Assembly: GCF_000413935.1 (NCBI RefSeq)
Contig: NZ_KE340381.1
Coordinates: 261,209 to 325,208, forward strand
Direction of reading: 5' to 3'
DNA length: 64,000 bases
Source: Acinetobacter colistiniresistens
Lineage (GTDB): Bacteria; Pseudomonadota; Gammaproteobacteria; Pseudomonadales; Moraxellaceae
Positions within the stretch are counted from its first letter, which is position 1. Every line of letters begins with the position of its first letter. Positions 25,948-35,898 of the stretch are shown here, piece after piece. The notes below the pieces were generated by a model, which was not told the origin of the DNA, made no database searches, and was given only the letters and a program-made list of their open reading frames with translations. Made by a program: the position numbers and the translations under genes.

Positions 25948-26445
25948 ATGAATGAAAATGAACTTCTAGAAATTCAAAATGAACTGCAAGCTCAACAAAA
26001 GCGCCTGAATTATATTCTTTCGAGCAAACGAAGAATCCAAAGCATGATTGATTCTTTTGAAGGTGATTTGGCAGAACAATTACTTCCTGTCATTCATAAT
26101 GAAAGCAATGATTATGCGGGAATCGCAACAAGTTTGGCACTTTCAATTTGTTGGAAATTTTCAAAAGTTGAATTTCCAAAGACCGTTCATTGGTGCAGCG
26201 AAATGAGCATTAGCGACTTACAAGTTAAAGATGAATTTACGACTGTGATCAAAGCTCAAGCATGGTTAGGTACTTTGGGAAGTGATGAACTTTGGCAAAC
26301 ACCGCTATTTGCCGAAATTACAGTTGATCCAAAAACCAATAGTTTAAAAAGCTATCACATCCATTTCTTATCTAAAGGGAAAATCATCTCTTTAAGGAAG
26401 AACTCCAAGCAAAGTGTGACCGTTAAGCAGATGCAAAGTATGTAA
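25948..26445 (+). CDS. Hypothetical protein with N-terminal coiled coil
   Basis: 165-aa protein starting at ATG 25948 (the frame is open further upstream only from a TTG, which I reject). The N terminus MNENELLEIQNELQAQQKRL is a short coiled coil; the rest is a mixed alpha/beta domain ending in basic SLRKNSKQSVTVKQMQSM. No known motif, signal peptide or membrane segment. It is divergent from the broken acetyltransferase gene. The function is not recognised. Confidence 0.65.
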   Translation: MNENELLEIQNELQAQQKRLNYILSSKRRIQSMIDSFEGDLAEQLLPVIHNESNDYAGIATSLALSICWKFSKVEFPKTVHWCSEMSISDLQVKDEFTTVIKAQAWLGTLGSDELWQTPLFAEITVDPKTNSLKSYHIHFLSKGKIISLRKNSKQSVTVKQMQSM

Positions 26446-26497
26446 TCCTTAGGGATGCATACTTCACTAAAAACAAATTAATTCAAATATTTGATTA

Positions 26498-26947
26498 TTA
26501 TTTATCTAAGAATTTTTCTATACTATTTGCTGTAATAACTCCAAGTAACAGTGGAATTAGCATAAAAATATATGCAGAAATCAAAGTGATCAATAGCTCT
26601 AACTGAAAGCCCAATAAGAGAATACTGCTTACAAGATAACCTATGAATAAAAAAACTAAAGCTCTAAGAATTTGCGATTTATCTATGACTTTCTTAGGTT
26701 TAGGTAAAAAATAACCAATTACAAAATAAAGAAAACTATGCCATCCAATCAAAATTGGAGTAAACATAATTATTGCCCCAATACCTCTAATTTCTCCATT
26801 AGAAAGAGTTTCAGAAGGAAAGTACTGTTCATAAATCAGAAAGCCCCATACACAAATCACAATACTAATAGTTGCAACTGATCCCGAAATAATTGAACGG
26901 ATACACCACCATATAAAAGAAATATCTTCACTATAATAATTTTTCAT
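26498..26947 (-). CDS. Hypothetical four-helix membrane protein
   Basis: 149-aa protein with four hydrophobic segments (around SVATISIVICVWGFLIY, IGAIIMFTPILIGWHSFLYFVIGYF, ALVFLFIGYLVSSILLLGF and LLITLISAYIFMLIPLLLGVI). Its start overlaps the stop of the preceding membrane gene by four bases, so the two are translationally coupled. No family recognised. Confidence 0.7.
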   Translation of the reverse strand: MKNYYSEDISFIWWCIRSIISGSVATISIVICVWGFLIYEQYFPSETLSNGEIRGIGAIIMFTPILIGWHSFLYFVIGYFLPKPKKVIDKSQILRALVFLFIGYLVSSILLLGFQLELLITLISAYIFMLIPLLLGVITANSIEKFLDK

Positions 26948-27315
26948 TTTTTACCTATTAAAAAGTAACATGTATTCGCACTCATACATCCTAACGCCAG
27001 AATCGGTAGCATGGTGAAATACATCAAAATACCGATCTTTAAGGCTGAGAAATCAATCTGATTGACCTGATCTTCGAATAAAATCATTGCAACGAGGAAT
27101 GTCCAAGCAATTAAAATGACAAGGCTTATTTTTAAAAACTGCAATAAATCAAAAATCTGAGTGGGCAGTTTCAATACTGCAAAAACAATCAAATAAAAGA
27201 TAAAAGCCAAAATGAGAAGGATTGGGGTCAGATACATCATGACTTCCATCCTATCACTGACCACATGAATCAGATGATTCTGTCGAACATTTAAGAACAA
27301 ACAAAATGGAATCAC
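26944..27315 (-). CDS. Hypothetical membrane protein, N terminus uncertain
   Basis: 123 aa from a GTG at 27315, or 101 aa from the first internal ATG (27249, MEVMMYLTPILL). It has three hydrophobic helices and ends in MSANTCYFLIGKK. The reading frame stays open for another 50 codons upstream of the GTG, and those codons look like coding sequence (a basic stretch followed by a hydrophobic helix) but have no ATG, GTG or TTG start. It is coupled to the next membrane gene by a four-base overlap. Function unknown. Confidence 0.55.
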   Translation of the reverse strand: MIPFCLFLNVRQNHLIHVVSDRMEVMMYLTPILLILAFIFYLIVFAVLKLPTQIFDLLQFLKISLVILIAWTFLVAMILFEDQVNQIDFSALKIGILMYFTMLPILALGCMSANTCYFLIGKK

Positions 27316-27578
27316 AAAACTAAAAACAGAAACTATACTGGCTGAGAGTGATGCACAGACTAAAGACCAAGACCTCTTTTCTATTCCTCTATTTTTGAGA
27401 TTGTGCTTATTTTTAACAAATGAAATGTGTTTTGGTTGAAGCCAAAGTGAAGCTTGTATGAAGTTTCAAAATAAGATTCCCTTCAGGCTAAAAAGATTTC
27501 ACCGATTCCCTTGTGCAAGTCGCTCTTAAGTCATGTAAAATCATTTGCCTTGTAAATACGAATGAGAGAACAATATCC

Positions 27579-29636
27579 GTGCGTAAAATTTTAGTCACCA
27601 ATGCCCTTCCTTACGCCAATGGCCCGATTCATATGGGTCACTTACTTGGCTATATCCAAGCAGATATTTGGGTACGTGCCATGCGTGCGATGGGTCATGA
27701 TGTGACTTATGTCTGTGCGGATGATGCTCACGGAACCGCGATCATGCTACGTGCCGAAGCGAATGGCATTTCACCTGAAGCGCAAATTGCCAATGTGCAA
27801 AAAGAACACATTCGTGACTTTGACGGTTTCGGTGTGCATTTCGATCATTATGATTCTACACATAGCGATACCAACCGTGCCCGTGCGTCAGAAATCTATG
27901 TGAAAAACCGTGATGCGGGCAATATTGCAGTTCGTCCGGTGACCCAGCTTTTTGATCCTGAAAAAGGCATGTTCCTGTCAGACCGTTTCATTAAAGGCAC
28001 CTGTCCGAAATGTAAGGCGGAAGATCAGTACGGCGACTCATGTGAAGTCTGCGGTGCAACTTATAATGCGACAGAGTTGTTGAATCCGCATTCCACTTTA
28101 AGTGGCGCAACTCCAGTCGAAAAATCATCTGATCATTACTTCTTTAAATTGCCAAATTTTGGTGAATACCTGCAAAAATGGACTCGTGATGAAGGTCGCT
28201 TGCCGGTATCGATTGCCAACAAGCTGGACGAATGGTTTGAAAATGGCTTGAATGACTGGGACATCTCACGTGATGCGCCATACTTCGGTTTTGAAATTCC
28301 AGATGCACCAAACAAATATTTCTATGTTTGGGTCGATGCACCGATTGGTTATATGTCGAGTTTTGAAAACTACATCAAAACCAAACGTCCTGATTTAAGC
28401 TTTGATGATTTCTGGAAAAAAGACAGCGACAAAGAAGTTTATCACTTCATTGGTAAAGACATTGTTTACTTCCATGCACTGTTCTGGCCTGCAATGCTTG
28501 AAGGTGCGAACTACCGCACCCCATCTGGTTTATTTGTAAATGGCTTCTTAACGGTGAATGGTCAGAAGATGTCAAAATCTCGTGGCACATTCATTAAAGC
28601 TGAAACTTATTTACAGCATTTGAACCCAGAATATTTACGTTATTACTTTGCTTCTAAGCTTTCTGACAAAGTTGAAGATTCAGATTTGAATTTGGATGAC
28701 TTCGTACAGAAAGTGAATTCTGACCTTGTCGGTAAAGTGGTAAATATTGCCAGCCGTTGTGCAAAATTCATTAACAGCAATTTCAATAATACGCTTTCTA
28801 ACACATGCGCTGAACCTGAATTGGTTCAAAGCTTTATTGATGCGGGCGATTCAATTGCTCAAGCCTATGAAGCACGCGAATTTTCTGCGGCTATTCGTGA
28901 AATCATGGCACTTGCGGATAAAGCGAATCAATATATTGATGAGAAAAAACCGTGGGCACTTGCGAAGCAAGAAGGTCAAGAACAACAAGTTCATGATGTT
29001 TGCTCAGTTGGTATCAACTTATTCCGTCAGCTTGCGATTTACTTAGCTCCAGTGCTTCCAACACTTGCGGCTCAAGTTCAGTCTTTCTTACAACTTGAAA
29101 GCTTTGACTTTGCATCACGTCAGCAAATCCTCGTTGCACACGAAATTGCACAATTCCAACCACTGATGCAGCGTGTTGATCCTAAAGCAGTTGCTGCAAT
29201 GGTTGATGCATCTAAAGACTCTTTAGCTGCTGCGGCAGAAGCACCAAAAGTGGAAAAGAAAAAAGAGAAGAAAGCCGAGAAGAAGCCTGAACCTAAAATG
29301 GGTGAAGCTGAAATTATTGGTATTGAAGACTTTATGAAAGTTGACCTACGTGTAGCTGAAGTTTTAGAAGCTGCAACGGTAGAAGGTTCTGATAAATTAC
29401 TTCAACTCACGTTAAATGTAGGTGAAGCTGAACCACGTAATGTGTTTAGTGGTATTCGTGAGTTTTATGAGCCCGAAGACTTAAAAGGCAAATTGGTGGT
29501 GATGGTGGCTAACCTTGCACCTCGCAAAATGCGTTTTGGTATTTCTAACGGTATGGTACTTGCCGCAGGTAATGGCGAAGGTGTTTGGGTGATTTCACCT
29601 GAATCTGGTGCTAAAGCTGGTGATAAAGTGTCTTAA
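27579..29636 (+). CDS. metG: Methionyl-tRNA synthetase
   Basis: Charges tRNA-Met and initiator tRNA. The start is taken as GTG 27579 ([20 protein letters not shown]), where the family begins; an upstream in-frame extension of 22 codons is non-conserved-looking. The HIGH-equivalent HMGH is at residues 18-21, a zinc knuckle [17 protein letters not shown] near 145, and KMSKSRG follows about residue 340. The Lys/Glu-rich linker [14 protein letters not shown] joins a C-terminal Trbp111-like tRNA-binding domain that makes the enzyme a dimer. Length 685 aa is normal for the long form. Confidence 0.95.
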   Translation: MRKILVTNALPYANGPIHMGHLLGYIQADIWVRAMRAMGHDVTYVCADDAHGTAIMLRAEANGISPEAQIANVQKEHIRDFDGFGVHFDHYDSTHSDTNRARASEIYVKNRDAGNIAVRPVTQLFDPEKGMFLSDRFIKGTCPKCKAEDQYGDSCEVCGATYNATELLNPHSTLSGATPVEKSSDHYFFKLPNFGEYLQKWTRDEGRLPVSIANKLDEWFENGLNDWDISRDAPYFGFEIPDAPNKYFYVWVDAPIGYMSSFENYIKTKRPDLSFDDFWKKDSDKEVYHFIGKDIVYFHALFWPAMLEGANYRTPSGLFVNGFLTVNGQKMSKSRGTFIKAETYLQHLNPEYLRYYFASKLSDKVEDSDLNLDDFVQKVNSDLVGKVVNIASRCAKFINSNFNNTLSNTCAEPELVQSFIDAGDSIAQAYEAREFSAAIREIMALADKANQYIDEKKPWALAKQEGQEQQVHDVCSVGINLFRQLAIYLAPVLPTLAAQVQSFLQLESFDFASRQQILVAHEIAQFQPLMQRVDPKAVAAMVDASKDSLAAAAEAPKVEKKKEKKAEKKPEPKMGEAEIIGIEDFMKVDLRVAEVLEAATVEGSDKLLQLTLNVGEAEPRNVFSGIREFYEPEDLKGKLVVMVANLAPRKMRFGISNGMVLAAGNGEGVWVISPESGAKAGDKVS

Positions 29637-29653
29637 TCAGCGTCTAGTGGCTT

Positions 29654-29680
29654 AAAAGACTTCTTTGGAAGTCTTTTTTT
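29654..29680 (+). terminator. Terminator after metG
   Basis: AAAAGACTTC-TTTG-GAAGTCTTTT followed by a T run, 17 bases after the metG stop. Confidence 0.85.
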
Positions 29681-29721
29681 GTGTTAGTGTGCAAAAATAA
29701 AACCATGATAAAACTTATAAT

Positions 29722-30207
29722 ATGCCTATTACAAACACGAACTTTCCACAGAAACCTAAATGGCTTAGTTCAGCATTTGTCATTTGGGGACCATTTATTG
29801 GAACATTAATCATTGTAATCACATTTCATAGCCCCATTATGTTTGGTGATCCAATACGCTTTTTAAAAGGTCTCATTACGCCCTCAATCATATTTCCAAT
29901 GATTGGAGGATTATTTTTAATTACACCCTTTGGTTATTTACTTGGTATCATTCCTGCAATAATCACTCAATTGTTGTTCCAGCATTTCTTTGCCAAAAAG
30001 CTTGCTCAAATATCCTTAATGCGCAGCATGATCTATAGTTGCATTTTAGGCTTTATGCTTGCACCCTTTATTTTAATTCTTGCTATACTCACCCCATCAC
30101 CTTTAATCACCTTTGGTTATCTGCAATTTGTTCTCATCCTCCCTACAATATTAATTTGCACTGTTATTGAATGGAAAAAAGTCCAAAACAATCGACAAAT
30201 AAATTGA
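29722..30207 (+). CDS. Hypothetical membrane protein
   Basis: 161-aa protein with four hydrophobic segments (around SAFVIWGPFIGTLIIVITF, IIFPMIGGLFLITPFGYLLGI, SMIYSCILGFMLAPFILIL and YLQFVLILPTILICTVI). No signal peptide or known motif. It stands alone between the metG terminator and the exported hydrolase. Ribosome-binding site weak. Function not recognised. Confidence 0.65.
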   Translation: MPITNTNFPQKPKWLSSAFVIWGPFIGTLIIVITFHSPIMFGDPIRFLKGLITPSIIFPMIGGLFLITPFGYLLGIIPAIITQLLFQHFFAKKLAQISLMRSMIYSCILGFMLAPFILILAILTPSPLITFGYLQFVLILPTILICTVIEWKKVQNNRQIN

Positions 30208-30340
30208 AGCACGAACATAAACTCTTTTGAAACTCAGAACAAAACTCACTTACACAGACAGATTTTTTGTTGGAAAATCCTCCCTGTCAAGTTGCAATTC
30301 ATGTTAAAAGTGTTGTTTCTCTAATAACTTTAATGACCTT

Positions 30341-31318
30341 ATGAAAAAAACAGCCCTACTCCTTTCAGCATCATTCTTAAGCAGCCTTCCATTCCTTATC
30401 CATGCAGAAACTAGCAAAACTCTGCCGATCATTGAACAACAAAAACAGGTTGCAGGCTACTACCAATATCAAGCAGATGACGTACAAATCACTGCCTTGC
30501 TTGATGGCACCAACTTTATGTCGCCAAACTTATTTAAAGACATTCCACAACAACAAGTTCACGAGATTTCAAAAAAATACTATGCAGATCAAGATAAAGG
30601 CGTACAAACTTCAGTCAATGCCTTCCTCGTCAATACAGGAAAATCTCTGGTTTTAGTCGATAGCGGTGCAGCGAGTTGTTTCGGCTCACATTTAGGTTCA
30701 GTGTTAACCAACCTAAAAGCATCAGACTATCAACCAGAACAAGTCGATACGATTCTACTCACACATCTACATCCCGATCATGTCTGTGGTATTAGTAAAG
30801 ATGGCGTTGCCAATTTCCCGAATGCAACCGTATACGTATCGAATGATGAAGCAAGTTTTTGGTTAGATCCGAAACAAGCAGCAAAACTACCGAAAGAAAA
30901 ACAAGCCAATTACTCAGGTACGGTTGAGAAAATTAAACAAGCGATTGCGCCTTACCAAGCCAAACAACGCTTTAAAACCTATAAACTCGGTGATGAAATT
31001 CAGGGCTTTAAAGTCATTAACACGGCGGGTCATACACCTGGGCATTTTAGTTATGAATTAAAAACCAAAGATGAAAATGTGGTGTTTATTGGTGATATCG
31101 TACATTCACATACCGTGCAATTTGATAAACCTGAAACAGCAATTGAATACGATATTGATCCGAAAAAAGCGGTTCAAACACGTTTAAAGCAATTTGCTAA
31201 TTTCGCTAAAAATGGACAAACCATTGCCGCTCCACATTTACCGTTCCCCGGCATTGGACATATTTATTCAGCAGATGGAAAGAGCTATCAATGGATTCCT
31301 GTACATTTTAAAGATTAA
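30341..31318 (+). CDS. Exported metallo-beta-lactamase-fold hydrolase (lactonase-like)
   Basis: 325-aa protein with a Sec signal peptide (about 1-22, ending IHA). It contains the dinuclear metal motif HLHPDH at 142-147, a second histidine set in TAGHTPGH (H231, H235) and FIGDIVHSH with the bridging Asp near 253. This layout fits the lactonase/MBL-fold hydrolases that include AHL quorum-quenching enzymes, but lactamase-fold proteins are too diverse to fix the substrate. It is expected to act in the periplasm. Monocistronic, ending at a bidirectional terminator shared with a facing LysE-type gene. Confidence 0.88.
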   Translation: MKKTALLLSASFLSSLPFLIHAETSKTLPIIEQQKQVAGYYQYQADDVQITALLDGTNFMSPNLFKDIPQQQVHEISKKYYADQDKGVQTSVNAFLVNTGKSLVLVDSGAASCFGSHLGSVLTNLKASDYQPEQVDTILLTHLHPDHVCGISKDGVANFPNATVYVSNDEASFWLDPKQAAKLPKEKQANYSGTVEKIKQAIAPYQAKQRFKTYKLGDEIQGFKVINTAGHTPGHFSYELKTKDENVVFIGDIVHSHTVQFDKPETAIEYDIDPKKAVQTRLKQFANFAKNGQTIAAPHLPFPGIGHIYSADGKSYQWIPVHFKD

Positions 31319-31343
31319 GACAAATGAGCTGATTTTAGGCAAT

Positions 31344-31372
31344 AAAAAAGCGACTTCCATAGTCGCTTTTTT
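31344..31372. terminator. Bidirectional terminator (hydrolase / LysE gene)
   Basis: AAAAAAGCGACT, loop TCCAT, AGTCGCTTTTTT: a perfect 12-bp stem with A/T flanks between two convergent genes. Confidence 0.9.
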
Positions 31373-31378
31373 ACGGTA

Positions 31379-32032
31379 TCACTTCATTCCAAAGATTAAC
31401 TTCAATCCCAGCAAGGTCATCACCCCACCTGCAATACGATCAAAAACAGCCTTAGATTTTAAATACACTTTGCGAGGACCTTCTGCTGACAATGCAACAG
31501 CCACTAGCGAATACCAACCTGCATCAATAAAGAAGCATAGCATCGGCAACACCACATAAAAATACGTTGGGATTTCTTTCGGCAATAACGCGGTAAAAAT
31601 ACTGGCAAGGATAATCGCAATTTTAGGGTTACTGAGTTGGGTAATCAGTCCTAAACGAAATGCTTGCGTATAACTCATGGTCTTCACTGCACCATTTACA
31701 GCTTCCATGGGTTCTTTGGCATGTTTAATAATTTTATACGCCAGCCAAAGTAAGTAGAGACCACCAAAAACTTTCAAAGCAATATAGGCAGAAGGCACAG
31801 CCAGCAAAATCGCTTGTAGCCCCATCACTGCCAGCAAACCAAATAATGCTGCACCCGTGCCTGTACCAAGCGCAGTAAATAAGCCATGTTTACGTGAAAT
31901 CGCAATTGAGTTTTTGGCAACATAAATAAATGTAGGACCAGGACTAATTGCCCCCAACATTAATGCCAAAGTAATAGAGCCTAAAATCAATAATGATTCC
32001 AAGATAGACCTCAAGATTAGAATAATTTTCAA
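31379..32032 (-). CDS. LysE/RhtB-family exporter
   Basis: 217-aa inner-membrane protein with six hydrophobic segments and the family signature SPGPTFIYVAKNSIAISRKHGLFTALG near the N terminus. QLSNPKIAII in the middle is also typical. It exports an unknown amino acid or metabolite. The first codons, MKIILILRSILESL, may be an over-extension; a later Met (LALMLG) is less likely. It is the second LysE-type gene in the window. Confidence 0.87.
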   Translation of the reverse strand: MKIILILRSILESLLILGSITLALMLGAISPGPTFIYVAKNSIAISRKHGLFTALGTGTGAALFGLLAVMGLQAILLAVPSAYIALKVFGGLYLLWLAYKIIKHAKEPMEAVNGAVKTMSYTQAFRLGLITQLSNPKIAIILASIFTALLPKEIPTYFYVVLPMLCFFIDAGWYSLVAVALSAEGPRKVYLKSKAVFDRIAGGVMTLLGLKLIFGMK

Positions 32033-32358
32033 CTATTTATTTTACTTAAAAAACTATAATAGAAGATATAATTTTTTTGATTTCTGTTTATAAATTTAAG
32101 GATTTTTCCAGCAATTTGATATTTAGTAAAAAACCAAAAATAGAGTAAAAACTCAATTTAATTTCAATATCAAACAGTTAAAACATAGCATATGAACAGT
32201 AAAATTTTATTGTGCATCCATTTTTTCTATTAAAGTTTTTTTCTGATAATAATTTATCATCGATTTTTAGCAGAACTTTCATATATTTTTAAAACACATA
32301 ATCCCATAATAAAATTATGGCTTTAATTTTCTTTAGAACTACAACCGAGGCACATCAG
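32033..32358. other. AT-rich intergenic region upstream of oleate hydratase
   Basis: About 325 bases of strongly AT-rich DNA between divergent genes. There is no ORF beyond an in-frame 14-codon upstream extension of the hydratase, and no recognisable RNA. It is expected to carry the hydratase promoter. Confidence 0.5.
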
Positions 32359-33981
32359 ATGCAAAATAAAAGACTGAAAACATTAGATCGCTCTAAATCA
32401 CATCTTTGGATTGTAGGTGGAGGCATAGCTGGTATGGCTGCTGCTGCTTTTGCGATTCGTGACGCTAAAGTGCCAGCCGAACATATCCATATTCTAGAAG
32501 AGTTGAATGTTTCTGGTGGTTCAATGGATGGTGGACATAATCCGCTTAATCCGAACCAAACATGGGTCACGCGTGGTGGGCGTATGCTAACTGATGAGAC
32601 TTATTTGTGTACTTGGGATTTATTTTCAAGCATCCCATCTTTAGAAAATCCAGACATTTCTGTTCGTGAAGAATGTCGTGAATTTAACGAACAAATTAAA
32701 ACCAATGCTCAAGCACGTTTGATCGACTCAAATCATATTATTGCAGAAGCTCAAAAATTGGGATTATCAACGCTCAACCGTGCTCAAATGTTACGGCTGT
32801 TAGCATTAAAAGAAGATCGTATTGGTAGTCGCCGTATCGATGAATTTTTTGATGATGCATTTTTCCAAACTAATTTTTGGCGGATGTGGCGAACCACTTT
32901 TGCGTTTCAAAAATGGCATAGCGCAGCAGAATTACGCCGTTATTTTTTACGTTTCATTCAAGAATTACCACGCATTCATACCTTAGCAGGCGTGAAAAGA
33001 ACCAAATACAATCAATATGATTCAATGATTCATCCGCTACAACGCTGGTTGGTGGAACAAGGCGTTGATGTTCGTTTCGGTAGTTATGTCACAGATGCAG
33101 ACTTTGTCGAAGATGCCCAAACGAAGGAACGTAAGGCAGCCAAACTCTATGTCAACATTCCAGAAGGCACTGAACAAATTCAACTGGGCGAGCATGATCT
33201 TGCACTCTTTACTTTAGGTTCAATTACGGCTGACTCACGTTATGGTGATAAATTCGATGTTCCTGAGCTGATTCGTGATCGACAAGATCATGGCTGGCGT
33301 TTGTGGGAAACACTGGCTCAAAAAGCCCCTGATTTTGGTCGTCCAATGACCTTTTATGGCAACATTGATGAGCATAAATGGAAATCCTTTACGCTCACCA
33401 TGCATGATGATGTGCTGCTAAAACGGATTATTGATTACACAGGAAATGAACCCGGTACAGGTGCATTGATGACTTGGTTTGAATCTGGTTGGCATCTGTC
33501 TGTGGTCGTTCCAGCTCAACCGCATTTTGCTGACTTACCAGAAGGCAAATTTACCTTATGGGGTTATGGTTTTGAAATTGATCATATCGGCGACTACATT
33601 AAAAAACCAATGAGTGAAGCCACAGGTCAAGAGATTTTAATTGAGTTGATTCATCAATTTGGTTTCGATGACATCTTAGATCATGTGTTGGCACATACCG
33701 ACATTACCACGGTAATGATGCCTTATGCCTCTGCCCTATTTGCATGTCGTAAAGCTGGTGATCGCCCATTGGTCATTCCAGAAAATGCGGTCAACTTTGC
33801 TTTCTTAGGTCAATTCGTAGAGCTTGAAGATGATGTGGTTTTCACGGTGGAATATTCAGTACGTTCTGCCATGATTGCCATTTATCAGCTCTTAGGTGTC
33901 GAACGTGAAATTCCAGAGATTTACAATGGTTTACTCGATCCTAAAGTTGGCTTAAATGCTTTGGAAGCAGTTTTTCATTAA
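32359..33981 (+). CDS. Oleate hydratase (FAD-binding myosin-cross-reactive-antigen family)
   Basis: Adds water to the cis-9 double bond of oleate and similar unsaturated fatty acids, giving 10-hydroxy acids; FAD is structural. Start chosen at ATG 32359 (MQNKRLKTLDRSKS), preceded by a CGAGG ribosome-binding site, giving 540 aa; an upstream in-frame ATG exists. The dinucleotide-binding motif GGGIAGMAAAAFA begins at residue 20, then EELNVSGGSMDGGHNPL and WVTRGGRMLTDETY, all typical of the family. The protein is somewhat short compared with roughly 590-640-residue enzymes. It is monocistronic with a hairpin after it. Such enzymes are linked to fatty-acid stress tolerance. Confidence 0.92.
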   Translation: MQNKRLKTLDRSKSHLWIVGGGIAGMAAAAFAIRDAKVPAEHIHILEELNVSGGSMDGGHNPLNPNQTWVTRGGRMLTDETYLCTWDLFSSIPSLENPDISVREECREFNEQIKTNAQARLIDSNHIIAEAQKLGLSTLNRAQMLRLLALKEDRIGSRRIDEFFDDAFFQTNFWRMWRTTFAFQKWHSAAELRRYFLRFIQELPRIHTLAGVKRTKYNQYDSMIHPLQRWLVEQGVDVRFGSYVTDADFVEDAQTKERKAAKLYVNIPEGTEQIQLGEHDLALFTLGSITADSRYGDKFDVPELIRDRQDHGWRLWETLAQKAPDFGRPMTFYGNIDEHKWKSFTLTMHDDVLLKRIIDYTGNEPGTGALMTWFESGWHLSVVVPAQPHFADLPEGKFTLWGYGFEIDHIGDYIKKPMSEATGQEILIELIHQFGFDDILDHVLAHTDITTVMMPYASALFACRKAGDRPLVIPENAVNFAFLGQFVELEDDVVFTVEYSVRSAMIAIYQLLGVEREIPEIYNGLLDPKVGLNALEAVFH

Positions 33982-33992
33982 ATTTTAAAAAG

Positions 33993-34018
33993 CCATAGGG
34001 TAAATTGCTGCCCTATGG
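33993..34018. terminator. Hairpin between oleate hydratase and methyltransferase genes
   Basis: CCATAGGG, 10-base loop, CCCTATGG. It lies between two convergent stop codons; A-rich on the left, short T-rich on the right. Probable terminator for both. Confidence 0.65.
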
Positions 34019-34027
34019 TTATTCAAC

Positions 34028-34786
34028 TTATTTTGATAAAACGATATAAGCAACTTCACTGCTAAAAGAACCATCGGCTTTGATTTGATAATATCGTTGC
34101 ACCTGCTCTGATGCTTTGCTTTGTAAATCACGTATGGTGGTAATGGCATATTCAGGCGTTTGCATCCGTTCTGTCCAACTTTGGAAATCTAAATCCAAAC
34201 GTTGCTTTGCAACGGTTTCAACTTTAAAGCCTGTAGATTCCGCGAAATACATCCATTCCTGCAAACTATAATTTCTGACATGACTCGGATCTCGAATCAT
34301 TTCAATGGTCTGAAAAAAGCTATCAATCGCTGGATTTGAATTTCCTAAAATATCAACAATAATAACTTTGCCGTCTTGAGTTAATACACGATAAATTTCA
34401 TGCATTGCCTGAGCAACACTCTGCCAATGATGCGCTGAATAACGCGTGATGACACAGTCAAAACATTGATCTATAAAAGGTAATTTTTCCGCTGCACCTT
34501 GTTGGGCAATCACGTTTTCAAAACCTCGTTGTTTGGCTTGAATCGATACAAGCTCAACCATTGACGGTGTTAAATCATAGGCAACTACTTCATCAACCAA
34601 TGCTGCCACCTGATAAGTCACATGCCCACCACCACAGCCCAAATCTAAGACTTTTTGAAATTGATGAGATTGGATGAGTTGTTGTATCTTCTGAAATTCG
34701 ACGCCTTGTGCATGTACGTGACTGTTTAAATAAGCTTGCGATTTATCTTGGTATTGCTGTTGATTAACTTGATGCTGAGTGGTCAT
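34028..34786 (-). CDS. Class I SAM-dependent methyltransferase
   Basis: 252-aa cytosolic protein with the SAM-binding glycine loop VLDLGCGGGHVTYQVA near residue 46, the acidic strand EVVAYDLTPSMVEL, and FDCVITRYSAHHW as motif II. It resembles UbiE/YcgJ-type methyltransferases (Methyltransf_11). The substrate is unknown. An AAGGA ribosome-binding site precedes the ATG. It is followed downstream by the hydratase in the opposite direction, so no operon partner is visible. Confidence 0.88.
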   Translation of the reverse strand: MTTQHQVNQQQYQDKSQAYLNSHVHAQGVEFQKIQQLIQSHQFQKVLDLGCGGGHVTYQVAALVDEVVAYDLTPSMVELVSIQAKQRGFENVIAQQGAAEKLPFIDQCFDCVITRYSAHHWQSVAQAMHEIYRVLTQDGKVIIVDILGNSNPAIDSFFQTIEMIRDPSHVRNYSLQEWMYFAESTGFKVETVAKQRLDLDFQSWTERMQTPEYAITTIRDLQSKASEQVQRYYQIKADGSFSSEVAYIVLSK

Positions 34787-34886
34787 GTTTTTATCCTTGC
34801 GATGTCATCTAGCTTTTAAAATAGACGTCACTAATCAAAAATAAAAATGATGAATTTTAATTCAATCAATAAAAATAAGTTATCAA

Positions 34887-35564
34887 TTATAATCCAATCA
34901 AACTGGCTGCCACATTGATTGCGATGGCTAAAATCATGGTATTAAAAATAAAAGCCAAAACACAATGAAAAATATTCAGATGCCTCAATTCAGAACTGGT
35001 AATCGAAACATCTGCCGTTTGTGCAGAAGTGCCGATAATATAACTAAAATAAATAAAATCGAGATAATCAGGTTGATCAGTTTTTGGAAAATCTAAACCA
35101 GGATTCTTTTGCTGACTTTTGGCAAGATAATAATCATGCGCATAATGAATCGCAAATAAGGTATGTAGTAACAGCCATGTTGAAAAAATAGTCCCTATGG
35201 TCAATAAAATCAGGAATCCTTTTAAAAAAGCCTGATCTTTGGGGACATGGCTGAGTTGTACTACAATTGAAATAAAACAGATCACAATGGCGATCAAGAC
35301 AACATTCAGAATTGCCCATTTCCCTGCATCTTGTTGCTGAGCGCGTTGTAAAATATGAGTTGAGTCTAAGCGCCACATCATTTTTAAAGTCAGAAATAAA
35401 TATAACCAAATGGCAATATTCCACCCAATTTGTAGACAAGTCGCCCATTGCCAAGGCGTAAAAAAATGCAAAACAGCATAGATCACTAAACCTAAACTAA
35501 AGGTTGCTGATAAGTATGGGCGATGTTTTAGCCCTCTCGCAAAACGCTTTACAAAGCCTTGCAT
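34887..35564 (-). CDS. DUF1345 membrane protein
   Basis: 225-aa protein with a basic N-terminal tail (FVKRFARGLKHRPYLSA) and about five hydrophobic segments. The C-terminal stretch DYLDFIYFSYIIGTSAQTADVSITSSELRHLNIFHCVLAFIFNTMILAIAINV is the DUF1345 signature. The function of the family is unknown. Single gene, with a long divergent intergenic region upstream. Confidence 0.88.
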   Translation of the reverse strand: MQGFVKRFARGLKHRPYLSATFSLGLVIYAVLHFFTPWQWATCLQIGWNIAIWLYLFLTLKMMWRLDSTHILQRAQQQDAGKWAILNVVLIAIVICFISIVVQLSHVPKDQAFLKGFLILLTIGTIFSTWLLLHTLFAIHYAHDYYLAKSQQKNPGLDFPKTDQPDYLDFIYFSYIIGTSAQTADVSITSSELRHLNIFHCVLAFIFNTMILAIAINVAASLIGL

Positions 35565-35898
35565 CTTTCACCCGCTGCTATTTTTTATTCACAATCAATT
35601 TAGGCTTATATTTAACACTGTAATCTTATATCAAAGTACCTTATTGCCTATATTTTACCTAAACCACACAAACCATGAGCCAAGTGATAGACACTTAAAC
35701 TTTTGAAATTCATCTATGGTAAATGTTATCGAAAAGTAGTTAAAACATAAGCGAATTAGATTGGACTAAATCGAATCATGCATAAAGTAATTTAGCCATT
35801 CCAATACTGACCAAGATGAACGAGGTTCGAAGAACAATACTGACTTTCACGATCGAATACACTTACAATAGGATTCAATTCATTTCCCTTGTTCGAAA
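35565..35898. other. Divergent intergenic region, no gene seen
   Basis: 334 bases between the DUF1345 gene and the PLP-enzyme gene. AT-rich; I see no ORF, repeat or RNA worth calling. Confidence 0.5.
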
